From the NCBI GenBank assembly GCA_040437565.1, contig JBDOQK010000028.1:62001-126000 (forward strand): a stretch of 64,000 bases of DNA, in the 5' to 3' direction. This document shows positions 31,027-41,341 of this stretch, one piece after another. The notes under the pieces were generated by a model, which worked only from the letters and a program-made list of their open reading frames with translations, was not told the origin of the DNA and searched no databases. Within the stretch, counting starts at the first letter, position 1. Every line of letters starts with the position of its first letter. A program made the translations under genes and the position numbers. Source of the DNA: Albugo candida. Its lineage: Eukaryota > Oomycota > Peronosporomycetes > Albuginales.

Positions 31027-32550
31027 ATGAAACTGAGGAAAGCCGAATCCATCGCGTTGCTCTCTGTGCTATCAATTCACATCGATGCGTGTAAGTCACT
31101 CTCACTCTATTTTTTTATGAAAACACGCGCTAATTGTTTTGCAGTTTTGGTGCAAACGCATGTGACGCACATGCGATCGGCTCACGAGCCAAAGGTATCG
31201 ATTGAAAAGGAGACGAGTGTCGTTACACGAAAAGAAACACAGCACGTTTCCTCACCATCTTCAGGATCTTTGCATGCGATGGATGTATCTGTATCGCACG
31301 ATGATTCTGGTGATGATAGAGTACAACACCACGCGAGAGGACACGAGCACGAGGTTGTGCTTCATGCCACAGGGTCTGAGGGAAGTCCAGGGTCTGAAGT
31401 GAGTGGAGAAGCGCCGAGACACAAGCACACGAATGAGATATCATCGGAATCAGCGACTCATTCGTCTGAGGGAAATACTGGTTCTGAAGTGAGTGGAGAA
31501 GCGCCGAGACACAAGCATACGAGTGAGATATCATCGGAATCGGCAACTCATTCGTCTGAAGCGGAAAAACAGAAATCACACCATTTTCGAGGCGAGGAGG
31601 AATCCAGCAAATCAGATGATCACACAGAGAATGATCACAGAGAGAATCACAAACACGCAAGTAGCGATACCAAATCTGAGTCGGACAAAGAGAATGAAGT
31701 CGAGCCTTATACCAGTAAAGAATCCAATTTTAAAGATGAAAAGCAAGAACACAAAAGTGACAAGAAAGCTGGCGCGCACGATGTCGATACGCATAAAGTT
31801 GGTGAAGCGGCGAAAGAAGGAGATGGGAATCATGCGCATGTAGAGAATCCTCATGCGAAGAAAGAGGATATGATCGAAGGCGAACATAAACTAAAGGATG
31901 GGGAGCTGAAAGATAGTGTGATTGAAGGCGAACATAAACTAAAGGATGGGGACCTGAAAGAGGATGAAAAGACCAAGGTTGGAGAGCACGGAGAACACGA
32001 AATTGAATCAACAAGCAAAACATCGAATTCAACTGACCATATTCATCGACACGATTCCAGCTGTTATGATTGTTATGACGGTAGTGGCAGCAGCGCTTTG
32101 ATGGCGAGTTCTATGATGGGAGGTATGGGAGGAATGGGTGGAATGGGTGGTATGGGAATGATGGGAGACATGGGTGGAATGGGAATGATGGGCGGGATGG
32201 GCGGGATGGGAGATATGAGTGGTATGGGAGGAATGGGCGGAATGGGAGATATGAGTGGTATGGGCGGAATGGGTGGAGCTGGAGGAATGGGTGATTCTAG
32301 TGGAATGGGCGGAGCTGGAGGAATGGGTGATTCTAGTGGAATGGGCGGAGCTGGAGGAATGGGTGATTCTAGTGGAATGGGCGGAGCTGGAGGAATGGGN
32401 NNNNNNNNNNNNNNNNNNNNNNNNNNNNNNNNNNNNNNNNNNNNNNNNNNNNNNNNNNNNNNNNNNNNNNNNNNNNNNNNNNNNNNNNNNNNNNNNNNNG
32501 GCACCAAGAGTATGAGCGAAGGAGAAGGGCTATTAAGAAGCCAAATATAA
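31027..32550 (+). CDS. Secreted His-rich, Gly-Met-repeat protein 2 (paralogue of the previous gene)
   Basis: Exon 1 is 31027-31090 and exon 2 begins at 31145; the 54-nt intron (GTAAGT..GCAG) is phase 1 like the neighbour. The signal peptide is MKLRKAESIALLSVLSIHIDA. The order of parts matches the upstream gene: a His/Ser-rich region, a charged region, then a Gly-Met block (32113-32399) introduced by SALMASSMMGGMGG. Internal repeats include two copies of a 30-residue unit ending in KHT-EISSESATHSSE (about 31390-31560), two of IEGEHKLKDG, and at least three of GDSSGMGGAGGM. One CYDCYD motif precedes the Gly-Met block. The gap 32400-32499 lies in the repeat, so the true length and the short C-terminal end (GTKSMSEGEGLLRSQI) are uncertain. 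Confidence 0.7.
   Translation: MKLRKAESIALLSVLSIHIDACKSLSLYFFMKTRANCFAVLVQTHVTHMRSAHEPKVSIEKETSVVTRKETQHVSSPSSGSLHAMDVSVSHDDSGDDRVQHHARGHEHEVVLHATGSEGSPGSEVSGEAPRHKHTNEISSESATHSSEGNTGSEVSGEAPRHKHTSEISSESATHSSEAEKQKSHHFRGEEESSKSDDHTENDHRENHKHASSDTKSESDKENEVEPYTSKESNFKDEKQEHKSDKKAGAHDVDTHKVGEAAKEGDGNHAHVENPHAKKEDMIEGEHKLKDGELKDSVIEGEHKLKDGDLKEDEKTKVGEHGEHEIESTSKTSNSTDHIHRHDSSCYDCYDGSGSSALMASSMMGGMGGMGGMGGMGMMGDMGGMGMMGGMGGMGDMSGMGGMGGMGDMSGMGGMGGAGGMGDSSGMGGAGGMGDSSGMGGAGGMGDSSGMGGAGGMXXXXXXXXXXXXXXXXXXXXXXXXXXXXXXXXXXGTKSMSEGEGLLRSQI
32400..32499. other. 100-N assembly gap inside Gly-Met repeat
   Basis: The gap lies in near-identical 36-bp units encoding GDSSGMGGAGGM, a sequence short reads cannot span. 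The number of repeat units missing is unknown, and the frame across the gap cannot be checked. Confidence 0.9.
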
Positions 32551-32644
32551 ATTTTGATGAGAATTATGATACTTCTTCCAGCGCGTGTCCGCTGAAAATG
32601 CAACTTTTATCGAATCTTACTGAAAGAGATTGACTTCCTGTGTT

Positions 32645-33600
32645 GCAAGTACCTCATGACGCGGCAACAATCCTATACACGCGTCACGCAGTCATCTTTT
32701 GAGTGCGAGGGTGAGTGTGCCTCTTTGTTTTATCATCGCGTTAAAGAGCGAACATGCTCAGACCTCACTGCAGCAAAGGTCTTTTCTTCGAGGAAGATTT
32801 ATCGCGAATATCCAGCTTAATCGCTCGATTTCGAGATAGAGTGTCCTGCATGCTGCTCAGACTCGATTTTAAAAACTTGGACGACCAAATACTTACGAAA
32901 TGATTGCCCATTTCACGATCTCTTCGCCAACCAATTTGGTATCGCTGGAAATGAACATTATCCTTTATACGACTGGCGACCAGCTCTGCGTCAAGTGCGG
33001 AGCGGTTTCATTGAATGTCGTGGCCACCAACGCCCAGGAATTGTCTCGCTTGCTCTCGTGATATCGTGATACAATCGTTCGGCACCTCTGTGCCATTTAG
33101 CCAATTGTGCGCGTTATAACAGCCTACCTGAAGCAAAGACAGTATCACTTATATTTGGCCTTTATCAAAACGACTATCGAGGTATTCAGCGTAAATGCTG
33201 CATTGATTGTGAGTGCTTTCCTATTGTTATACAGTGATACTGTGCCAATTGAACTGAGAAAGGAGACGCAGATGTTGGAGACAGAGCTTTGTCACAATAT
33301 CTAAAGCAAGCATATTGTGCGGCTCATCAGGAAAGATGAAGAATATCTAATGCTGTAACATAAACTTGCACATCAGAATGAGAGGAAGCTGTATCGACAT
33401 ATCTGCTTTCGATACAATCGACGGGATGATTTGCTGCTACAAAACGCCCGCCTTCGTGATATGTTTCAGCAGCCGCTGTCACAGCGAATGGGACACGCTG
33501 TGTTTGATTCAGACAGTGGTTACTATCTCGAGAAACTAATCGGAAGAAGCTTCGAGTGTTTCAACAAGATCATACTGAAGATGTCGACCCGATTCAAATA
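32645..33600 (+). pseudogene. Decayed coding region of unknown family
   Basis: A plus-strand stretch has coding-like composition but is interrupted. From about 32768 one frame reads through to about 33061 with a single TAA near 32818. From 33107 another reads through to about 33600 with two in-frame stops (33302 and about 33353). The translated segments include polar, Arg/Leu-rich helices (for example RDDLLLQNARLRDMFQQ) that could be a degraded coiled coil or leucine zipper. I recognise no family and no mobile-element feature. The alternative is a multi-exon gene whose introns I have misjudged, since introns here are short; the stops are not placed where good donors lie. Confidence 0.35.
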
Positions 33601-34200
33601 GTAGGGGACGTGGGACAATGTGACTTAATTTTATCGCTCCATTCATCTTAGAGAACGAATTGGCAACACTGCCAAAGTCCGCACAAAATGATTCGAAATG
33701 ATATGTGAGAAAAGTGATCGAGTCGGTTGATCACCAATCATCCGCATCGTAATTCTATAGCTTGGGGACCGGAAGAGATTGACACAGTATCCCCCTTCTC
33801 CTCGTAAAGACGGTACAGCAACATCCTGTATCATGTATCATTCAAGTACTCTTCTTCACGTTACTTCCCGATGTCCATCTTCATATCGATCATTGCAACG
33901 CATCAATCGCTTCCAAAACTCTTTTTAAGTGAGACTGGTGAAGAATTGCATGTTCCGATGCGCTAATTCTATCAATCGCTCTATTCACACCCAACAATTC
34001 TTTAAAAAACCAAAAAATGACGTTGTCTTCGCGTGTAGAAATCAACCTCCGGACAGAAAATGACGCTTTGGATTCGGATACTGTGTATTGCATCAATTTG
34101 GTCGCTCCGTCCAGTTTTCTTGGTTTTGATAGATTGAAAACTCTATGCAAAGTGCCTTTCTTCGAGTCGCCCCTTCCATCTTCCAGGCAATCACATTATT
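33601..34200. other. Region without a supported gene
   Basis: About 600 bp. The minus strand has an open stretch (33890-34150, extending to about 34190) that reads like an exon (KRVLEAIDALQ at its end) but lacks a clear start or partner exons. I see nothing else that I can defend. Confidence 0.35.
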
Positions 34201-35816
34201 ATGCCGCATTCTGTGGTCCAATTACCAGTGACATTGATTGAGGTACAAGTGGGATTCTACAGAGTCCGAAACAAGCATCAGAGTTTCTTCGACGAACTAC
34301 CGTGGTTTGCATTAGTACCGGAACTCGCATCCAGAGCACATGTATGTATACATTTATGTTCATGCATCCAAACACAAGCACATCGCTGAAACTACGATGC
34401 TCTGCGGCCTATTTTCATATATGTTTTGTGCAATATGTCCGAAGGATTTGCTGTATGAAACACTACAGCTACATGGCTGAGGCAGCGCTGCATGATAGCT
34501 GAAGTGGCACAAGAGATTGCCTTTTCATTGCCATTTGAAGCTTATTGTAATCTGTATAGTCGTACTTGTATACGAGATCACAATAAAATCCTCTCGCAAT
34601 CTTTACTCAGCTGTTAGCTCTGATACAACAACGGTACTCTACTGCGCATCTGACAGTGCATCTCGTCAAAAACTTCCCAATCTTTTTGCGCTTCCTGTCT
34701 CGCGTTCCTACGGATTCGATGAGCTTGTCAGTTCGAATCATCGCTGAGCCAACACGACATAGGTAGGAGTGCTCGTTTACATTCAGCAGCAGAGATACGA
34801 CAGGAAGAAGTTATACTGTGTTTTTCGGCAGAAATTTTCTCGACCTACCAGTTCCATTGAACGCCGCCAATGATCACCTGCGTCGCATACAAACTAGCAG
34901 AGCCTTACGTCAGCGAAATAATGCAAAAATGAAGCGCAGGACACATGATGTCGAGACGTCGATTATCGCAGAAACACCACCACCCGCTCCTCACCCAAGA
35001 CCTTCTATTCCTATAGCATTGCTGGACAAATGTAGATCCTCACAGCCAAAGCACAATTCTGACGGAAAGAATACGTCGTTTAATTCATTGACGCAGTCAT
35101 TCACAGATGTCGGACTTTCGCGTCAAACATATCGTATAGAGCGGAGCACTGGGCGGAACTCGAGGAATGTGAATGCATTCATATGTATTGAGGAACCCAA
35201 AATCCGAATTAGAGCATTACACAATCGGAAATGGAGATATCGATCGCGAACAGCCAACCGGATTCTCCTACGGCAAAAGAAAACATTCAGGATAATCAAT
35301 ACAATCAAGCATTCTGCCAACAGACGAGCAATGAGCCATATCAAGAGGACAGCAGAAGTAGATATCTATCGTCATTTAGAGCTCGTGAAGGAATTACTAG
35401 CTGTTCCCAACTCATTTCTCCCTTTCACCGATGATACGTCTGCATTGAACAAGACCAAGTGCGAGTTTGTTCAGACGAATGGATCCACGTCAAGCACCAG
35501 ACCAAGCTGCGAATCAATTTGTAAATCTACAAACCGTCGATATCCACAGCAAACTGTATCCCGGGAGAACGAAGCTGTCGATTACGAGGCAAATGAGGTA
35601 TTTGAATTGGAAAATGCGCTACGAAATGCTTTAACGCATGTTGCATCAACTTCACTCTCGTCGCCGATAAGTACGCCTGATAAGCGTGCGTTATCTAAAC
35701 ATGTTGAAGGAGCTCAAAAACGGGCAGACGATTGGATAAAAACATCCCCAAACAGCCTGCGAACAGCTTTTGTGGAAGCCATGCATGACTTTAAAGTATT
35801 CTTGAGTTCAAAATGA
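34201..35816 (+). CDS. Hypothetical multi-exon gene, structure unresolved
   Basis: The last part, about 34818-35816, is an open frame of more than 320 codons encoding a basic, Ser/Thr/Arg-rich protein with a Pro stretch (TPPPAPHPRPS) and a C-terminal helical segment ending VFLSSK. Upst­ream, short frames at 34201-34350, about 34397-34455, 34487-34615 and 34660-34770 also look coding (for example RPIFIYVLCNMSEGF and LVKNFPIFLRFLSRVP). A 44-nt GT..AG intron at about 34616-34659 joins two of them in frame, but others need introns of 24-33 nt, below the usual size. It may therefore be one gene with tiny introns, or a partly decayed 5-prime end before an intact 3-prime exon. No domain is recognised. 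Confidence 0.4.
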
Positions 35817-35895
35817 TGTAGTCACCGTGCAAAGCGATCAGTAGACACCGCAGTGATGGAAGACATCTGCATATTTTGGAGTTAGTTTCCCATTA

Positions 35896-36126
35896 TTACT
35901 TCAGTTTTCTCAGACTTTCTCCTCTGCTTATTAGAAATAACAAGCTATAATACTGAGCGCACCGTACACCTCTGCCGATGCTTTGATTTGTTGCACGCAA
36001 CCAAAATAGGATAGAGTACGATTGGCTACTCGCGGCATGTGGCATGCGACACAATAGCCTATCATTTGACTTGAGGGCTGGGTCTATGAAAATTTTAAAA
36101 GCCTTAACTGATACGTTTCCGCTCAT
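35896..36126 (-). CDS. Small hypothetical protein
   Basis: A minus-strand frame of 76 codons from an ATG at 36126 (MSGNVSVKAFKIFIDPALK), starting 44 bp from the divergent J-protein gene. A 46-nt GTGTAC..GCAG intron near its end would change the last residues to REEKV. It has no recognised domain. The length, composition and divergent placement make a real small gene possible, but chance is not excluded. Confidence 0.25.
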   Translation of the reverse strand: MSGNVSVKAFKIFIDPALKSNDRLLCRMPHAASSQSYSILFWLRATNQSIGRGVRCAQYYSLLFLISRGESLRKLK

Positions 36127-36170
36127 CGCCAAAGTTAAAATTGTGCATACAAAATACTCACCATACTCAA

Positions 36171-37163
36171 ATGAAGTCGATCTCTATCACAAAGAAAGAA
36201 ATGCAAGTTCATCGTGATTATATGAACAAGTTCAAGCAAGAGTCAGTGAAAGTTACCGATACAAAATACCAAGACTATTATCAGTTATTAGGACTGGAAC
36301 GAGACGCTTCTCACACAGAGGTACGCTTTCATGAGTGCGATTAAATTGCTTATTCAGTGGGATTATGCCTTCAGATCAAACATGCGTATCGCAAATTGGC
36401 GCTGCTGTATCATCCAGACCGCAATAGCTCAACAGAGGCTGCAGAGCGATGGGAAGGAGTACCAGGTATGTCTGAGTAATTGAGATCCAGATTGACATGG
36501 TAAAGAGCGTCATGTGTAGCTGCCTATTCTGTCATCTCGAATCCAGACGAGAAAGTGGTGTATGACGCTACGTTACCGATCAGAGATGCGCTTTATGAAT
36601 TTTATAAAGCTTATAATCCTGCGAAACTTGATAATGCGACAATTGACACGATTATTGACGGATGGAATGGACGTGAAGTGGAGCTTTTTGAGATGCTTCG
36701 CATCAAGTATGAAGTCGTTCCGCACCAAGGGATTGATAAAACTGCAAAACGAAACTCGGATATGCAGTCAATCAGTCTGACGGAAAAAATTGCATCTGAT
36801 TCAGTCACAAATGACCCCATATTAATACCAGCATCAGCACCGCAATCAGTGGAGTCAAATCAACCAAGTTCATTGGGACTGGTTTTATGCTGTGCTCCAA
36901 CTCTGAAGCGATTTTTCTTCCGCACATACTACGAAGTCGATACCGAAAGTCCAGGTATCTCCCGATTTCGGACTCATTCGGAAACTCCTGGTCAATTTCA
37001 GGTTCTCGATAAGCACGATCCTCGGTCCGATGAAAACGTTACAAAAGAACTGGCGAATGAATGCAAGTTGACGTGCTCCACGACAGATGAGGAGCTTGAT
37101 TCTAACAACAGTTACTCTGGAGAAGATGATCGAAGCCCAACTTGTCCACCGGTGCAAGCGTAA
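36171..37163 (+). CDS. J-domain (DnaJ/HSP40) co-chaperone
   Basis: Exons 36171-36320, 36375-36465 and 36520-37163 give 294 aa; the introns are both 54 nt. The J domain spans residues about 34-100 across all three exons: YQDYYQLLGLERDASHTEIK, AYRKLALLYHPDRNS with the essential HPD motif, then SNPDEKVVYDA. J domains stimulate the ATPase of HSP70 chaperones. There is no Gly/Phe-rich region, zinc-finger domain or signal peptide, so it is a class C (type III) J protein. The rest (about 105-294) has a short helical part followed by a Ser/Asp/Glu-rich, probably disordered tail and a segment LVLCCAPTLKRFFFRTYYEVD of unknown function. The client is unknown. Confidence 0.85.
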
Positions 37164-37286
37164 GTGACCTACCATGCTCGGTATTCTTGTTCTCTAGTAT
37201 CAACGTACATAAGCATTCCGCATGTAATGTAATCTACTTTATGTTTCTCCGAACCTAAGAGCGTACCTAAGCACTATCCATTCAAA

Positions 37287-39767
37287 ATGAATCCGCACGA
37301 GAATTTCACATTCTCTAAATCGGCAGAAAATCAGTTGTACCAATCGATCCGCGCTGAAGAATGTGGCAAGAGCAAACACACAGGACGTGACGATCGTGCA
37401 ACATCCGAACAAGTACTCGATCCCCGCACGCGCATGATCTTATTCAAACTTCTCAATCAGCCATTCTTAGCCGAACTTAATGGATGCCTCAGTACAGGGA
37501 AAGAAGCAAATGTGTACCATGCGCGTCTCGTCGACGGTCGAGAAAGCGCTCTGAAGATTTATAAGACGTCTATTTTAGTGTTTAAAGATCGCGAAAAGTA
37601 TGTCACAGGGGAATTTCGATTCCGACATGGATATTGCAAGCGAAATCCACGCAAAATGGTCAAAGTTTGGGCCGAAAAAGAAATGCGGAATCTTCGACGA
37701 TTGTCGAGTGCGGGAATTCACTGTCCGAAACCTATCCTTCTCCGCTCCAATGTTTTGGTTATGGAATTTATAGGCGAAAATGGCTGGCCAGCACCGCGAT
37801 TGAAGGATGCTCAATTGACTTTGGATGAATATGGAGAATGCTATTTGTCATGTGTGAAGATCATGCGAAGGATGTTCCAGCAATGTCGTCTTGTACACGG
37901 AGATTTGAGCGAATACAATCTCTTATACTATCAGAATTGTCTCTATTTCATCGATGTTTCTCAGTCCGTTGAGTCGGACCATCCAATTGCGATGGATTTA
38001 CTGCGTCAAGATTGTCAGAATGTCACCAAATACTTTGCGAAAGAAGGCGTGTCGACAATGCTGATTCCTGAATTGTATGAGTTTATAACCACTGGAGTAT
38101 TGGAAGGCGACGAGGTCGACACGTATTTACAGAAGAAACACGAAGAAATCCTATCACGCCCGCTTACCCGTTTGGACGCTGATAAAGTCGAAGAAGCCGT
38201 ATTTATGAGCACATACATCCCGCGATCTTTAAAAGACATTTTACACACGGAAAAAGAGCAAATCGATTACATTGAAGGCCGTACTGAGAAAACACTCGCA
38301 GATGCCATATCTCGATTAGAAGTCGCCACCGTTGCAGTCAAATGCCGACGTACAGAGAACGTTGAAGGATTAGCAGCAGAGAGCGATACATGGAGCGACA
38401 AAGGCGATGAAGAGCCTCGGACCAGTGATGATGGACTCAATGATACAGATTCTTCAGAATTGGATGACTGTGATCTCGATGAACAGATCGCCGCATTTCG
38501 TGCCGAAAAACGACTGGAACGAGTACGTGTCAAACAACAGGAGAAGGAGGACAAGAAGNNNNNNNNNNNNNNNNNNNNNNNNNNNNNNNNNNNNNNNNNN
38601 NNNNNNNNNNNNNNNNNNNNNNNNNNNNNNNNNNNNNNNNNNNNNNNNNNNNNNNNNNTTTATAAGACGTCTATTTTAGTGTTTAAAGATCGCGAAAAGT
38701 ATGTCACAGGGGAATTTCGATTCCGACATGGATATTGCAAGCGAAATCCACGCAAAATGGTCAAAGTTTGGGCCGAAAAAGAAATGCGGAATCTTCGACG
38801 ATTGTCGAGTGCGGGAATTCACTGTCCGAAACCTATCCTTCTCCGCTCCAATGTTTTGGTTATGGAATTTATAGGCGAAAATGGCTGGCCAGCACCGCGA
38901 TTGAAGGATGCTCAATTGACTTTGGATGAATATGGAGAATGCTATTTGTCATGTGTGAAGATCATGCGAAGGATGTTCCAGCAATGTCGTCTTGTACACG
39001 GAGATTTGAGCGAATACAATCTCTTATACTATCAGAATTGTCTCTATTTCATCGATGTTTCTCAGTCCGTTGAGTCGGACCATCCAATTGCGATGGATTT
39101 ACTGCGTCAAGATTGTCAGAATGTCACCAAATACTTTGCGAAAGAAGGCGTGTCGACAATGCTGATTCCTGAATTGTATGAGTTTATAACCACTGGAGTA
39201 TTGGAAGGCGACGAGGTCGACACGTATTTACAGAAGAAACACGAAGAAATCCTATCACGCCCGCTTACCCGTTTGGACGCTGATAAAGTCGAAGAAGCCG
39301 TATTTATGAGCACATACATCCCGCGATCTTTAAAAGACATTTTACACACGGAAAAAGAGCAAATCGATTACATTGAAGGCCGTACTGAGAAAACACTCGC
39401 AGATGCCATATCTCGATTAGAAGTCGCCACCGTTGCAGTCAAATGCCGACGTACAGAGAACGTTGAAGGATTAGCAGCAGAGAGCGATACATGGAGCGAC
39501 AAAGGCGATGAAGAGCCTCGGACCAGTGATGATGGACTCAATGATACAGATTCTTCAGAATTGGATGACTGTGATCTCGATGAACAGATCGCCGCATTTC
39601 GTGCCGAAAAACGACTGGAACGAGTACGTGTCAAACAACAGGAGAAGGAGGACAAGAAGGAGCGGAAACTTCTAGTCAAAGATGAAAACCGAATCAAACG
39701 ACAATCCAAGATACCCAAGCACGTAAAGAAGCGCCACAAGAAAATCGCTCAGCAAAAACGAGGATAA
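37287..39767 (+). CDS. RIOK1: RIO1 atypical kinase
   Basis: The true gene is 37287-38558 continued at 39660-39767, 459 aa; the sequence between is an artefactual second copy after gap 38559-38658. RIO1 is an ATPase/kinase of late pre-40S maturation that promotes NOB1-dependent 20S rRNA cleavage, so it works with the NOB1 encoded in this window. Motifs: flexible-loop and ATP site STGKEANVYHA, catalytic loop LVHGDLSEYNLLYY (Asp and Asn), metal-binding FIDVSQSVESDHP. The C terminus has an acidic patch (SSELDDCDLDEQI) and a Lys/Arg-rich tail (KHVKKRHKKIAQQKRG), both typical. An uncollapsed reading gives an 826-aa protein with a doubled kinase, which should be ignored. It follows the J-protein gene by 123 bp. 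Confidence 0.93.
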   Translation: MNPHENFTFSKSAENQLYQSIRAEECGKSKHTGRDDRATSEQVLDPRTRMILFKLLNQPFLAELNGCLSTGKEANVYHARLVDGRESALKIYKTSILVFKDREKYVTGEFRFRHGYCKRNPRKMVKVWAEKEMRNLRRLSSAGIHCPKPILLRSNVLVMEFIGENGWPAPRLKDAQLTLDEYGECYLSCVKIMRRMFQQCRLVHGDLSEYNLLYYQNCLYFIDVSQSVESDHPIAMDLLRQDCQNVTKYFAKEGVSTMLIPELYEFITTGVLEGDEVDTYLQKKHEEILSRPLTRLDADKVEEAVFMSTYIPRSLKDILHTEKEQIDYIEGRTEKTLADAISRLEVATVAVKCRRTENVEGLAAESDTWSDKGDEEPRTSDDGLNDTDSSELDDCDLDEQIAAFRAEKRLERVRVKQQEKEDKKXXXXXXXXXXXXXXXXXXXXXXXXXXXXXXXXXXYKTSILVFKDREKYVTGEFRFRHGYCKRNPRKMVKVWAEKEMRNLRRLSSAGIHCPKPILLRSNVLVMEFIGENGWPAPRLKDAQLTLDEYGECYLSCVKIMRRMFQQCRLVHGDLSEYNLLYYQNCLYFIDVSQSVESDHPIAMDLLRQDCQNVTKYFAKEGVSTMLIPELYEFITTGVLEGDEVDTYLQKKHEEILSRPLTRLDADKVEEAVFMSTYIPRSLKDILHTEKEQIDYIEGRTEKTLADAISRLEVATVAVKCRRTENVEGLAAESDTWSDKGDEEPRTSDDGLNDTDSSELDDCDLDEQIAAFRAEKRLERVRVKQQEKEDKKERKLLVKDENRIKRQSKIPKHVKKRHKKIAQQKRG
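37558..39659. repeat. Unmerged contig overlap (1001 bp) around N gap 38559-38658 in RIO1
   Basis: Bases 37558-38558 equal 38659-39659. The repeat carries most of the RIO1 kinase domain. I saw no difference between copies in either translation. Collapsing it restores an ordinary RIO1. Confidence 0.93.
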
Positions 39768-41341
39768 ACATCTAAGCTACACGCATCACCAATTCATTCA
39801 AGTGTATGCAAACCATTCTCCCACTCAACATCACTTCATATATTGTACGACAGACAACACTCCCTTCCACACGAGATGCGCGAAAAGCTTTCCATAAAGC
39901 ATCCATTCCAACACGAGACACGGTGCGTTGTTTGGAAATTCAACAGCTGCACATTCACGAGCATACGTCTATCATCAGAAAAGCGTTAGAGAGCAGTAAG
40001 TACGAAAAAGAGCTTTTGCACTTACCAATGCATTTTGAACAGATTGAGCATCCTTCCACGCGTACATCCAAGCAAGTTTGAAGCCTGCTTCTTGATGCCC
40101 TAAAAGAGCCGCTCGCTTGTAATACTTTGCTGCATTTGGGATATCGGTCGAGCAGATGCCTTCCCATCCATTTGCTACTGGATCCTCATAGCATTGACCC
40201 ACGATCATCATTGCCTCGGTATCATTCAAATCAGCCGCTTGTTGATACAAATTCAAAGCTTCGACGCGGGCGGAGAAAACGTGATTTTCAAACATTTGAT
40301 CCCCAAACTTTTCAAGCACAAAAGCAGCGTTCATCAAAGCCCCTTTAAACCCAAGCTCGCCCATCAGACGATAATTCAGATATGCTCTTCTGTAGTCACC
40401 ATTTTGGTAATTCTCATNNNNNNNNNNNNNNNNNNNNNNNNNNNNNNNNNNNNNNNNNNNNNNNNNNNNNNNNNNNNNNNNNNNNNNNNNNNNNNNNNNN
40501 NNNNNNNNNNNNNNNNNGCATTTCGTGCCGAAAAACGACTGGAACGAGTACGTGTCAAACAACAGGAGAAGGAGGACAAGAAGGAGCGGAAACTTCTAGT
40601 CAAAGATGAAAACCGAATCAAACGACAATCCAAGATACCCAAGCACGTAAAGAAGCGCCACAAGAAAATCGCTCAGCAAAAACGAGGATAAACATCTAAG
40701 CTACACGCATCACCAATTCATTCAAGTGTATGCAAACCATTCTCCCACTCAACATCACTTCATATATTGTACGACAGACAACACTCCCTTCCACACGAGA
40801 TGCGCGAAAAGCTTTCCATAAAGCATCCATTCCAACACGAGACACGGTGCGTTGTTTGGAAATTCAACAGCTGCACATTCACGAGCATACGTCTATCATC
40901 AGAAAAGCGTTAGAGAGCAGTAAGTACGAAAAAGAGCTTTTGCACTTACCAATGCATTTTGAACAGATTGAGCATCCTTCCACGCGTACATCCAAGCAAG
41001 TTTGAAGCCTGCTTCTTGATGCCCTAAAAGAGCCGCTCGCTTGTAATACTTTGCTGCATTTGGGATATCGGTCGAGCAGATGCCTTCCCATCCATTTGCT
41101 ACTGGATCCTCATAGCATTGACCCACGATCATCATTGCCTCGGTATCATTCAAATCAGCCGCTTGTTGATACAAATTCAAAGCTTCGACGCGGGCGGAGA
41201 AAACGTGATTTTCAAACATTTGATCCCCAAACTTTTCAAGCACAAAAGCAGCGTTCATCAAAGCCCCTTTAAACCCAAGCTCGCCCATCAGACGATAATT
41301 CAGATATGCTCTTCTGTAGTCACCATTTTGGTAATTCTCAT
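39594..41341. repeat. Unmerged contig overlap (824 bp) around N gap 40418-40517
   Basis: Bases 39594-40417 equal 40518-41341. They contain the 3-prime end of RIO1 and the 3-prime part of the SEL1L-like gene, so both gene ends appear twice (and the RIO1 tail three times in all). Confidence 0.93.

Noticed and set aside
37287-39767. An 826-aa protein with two complete RIO1 kinase domains
   Set aside because: The two halves are identical and separated by 100 N. Collapsing the overlap gives a normal 459-aa RIO1.
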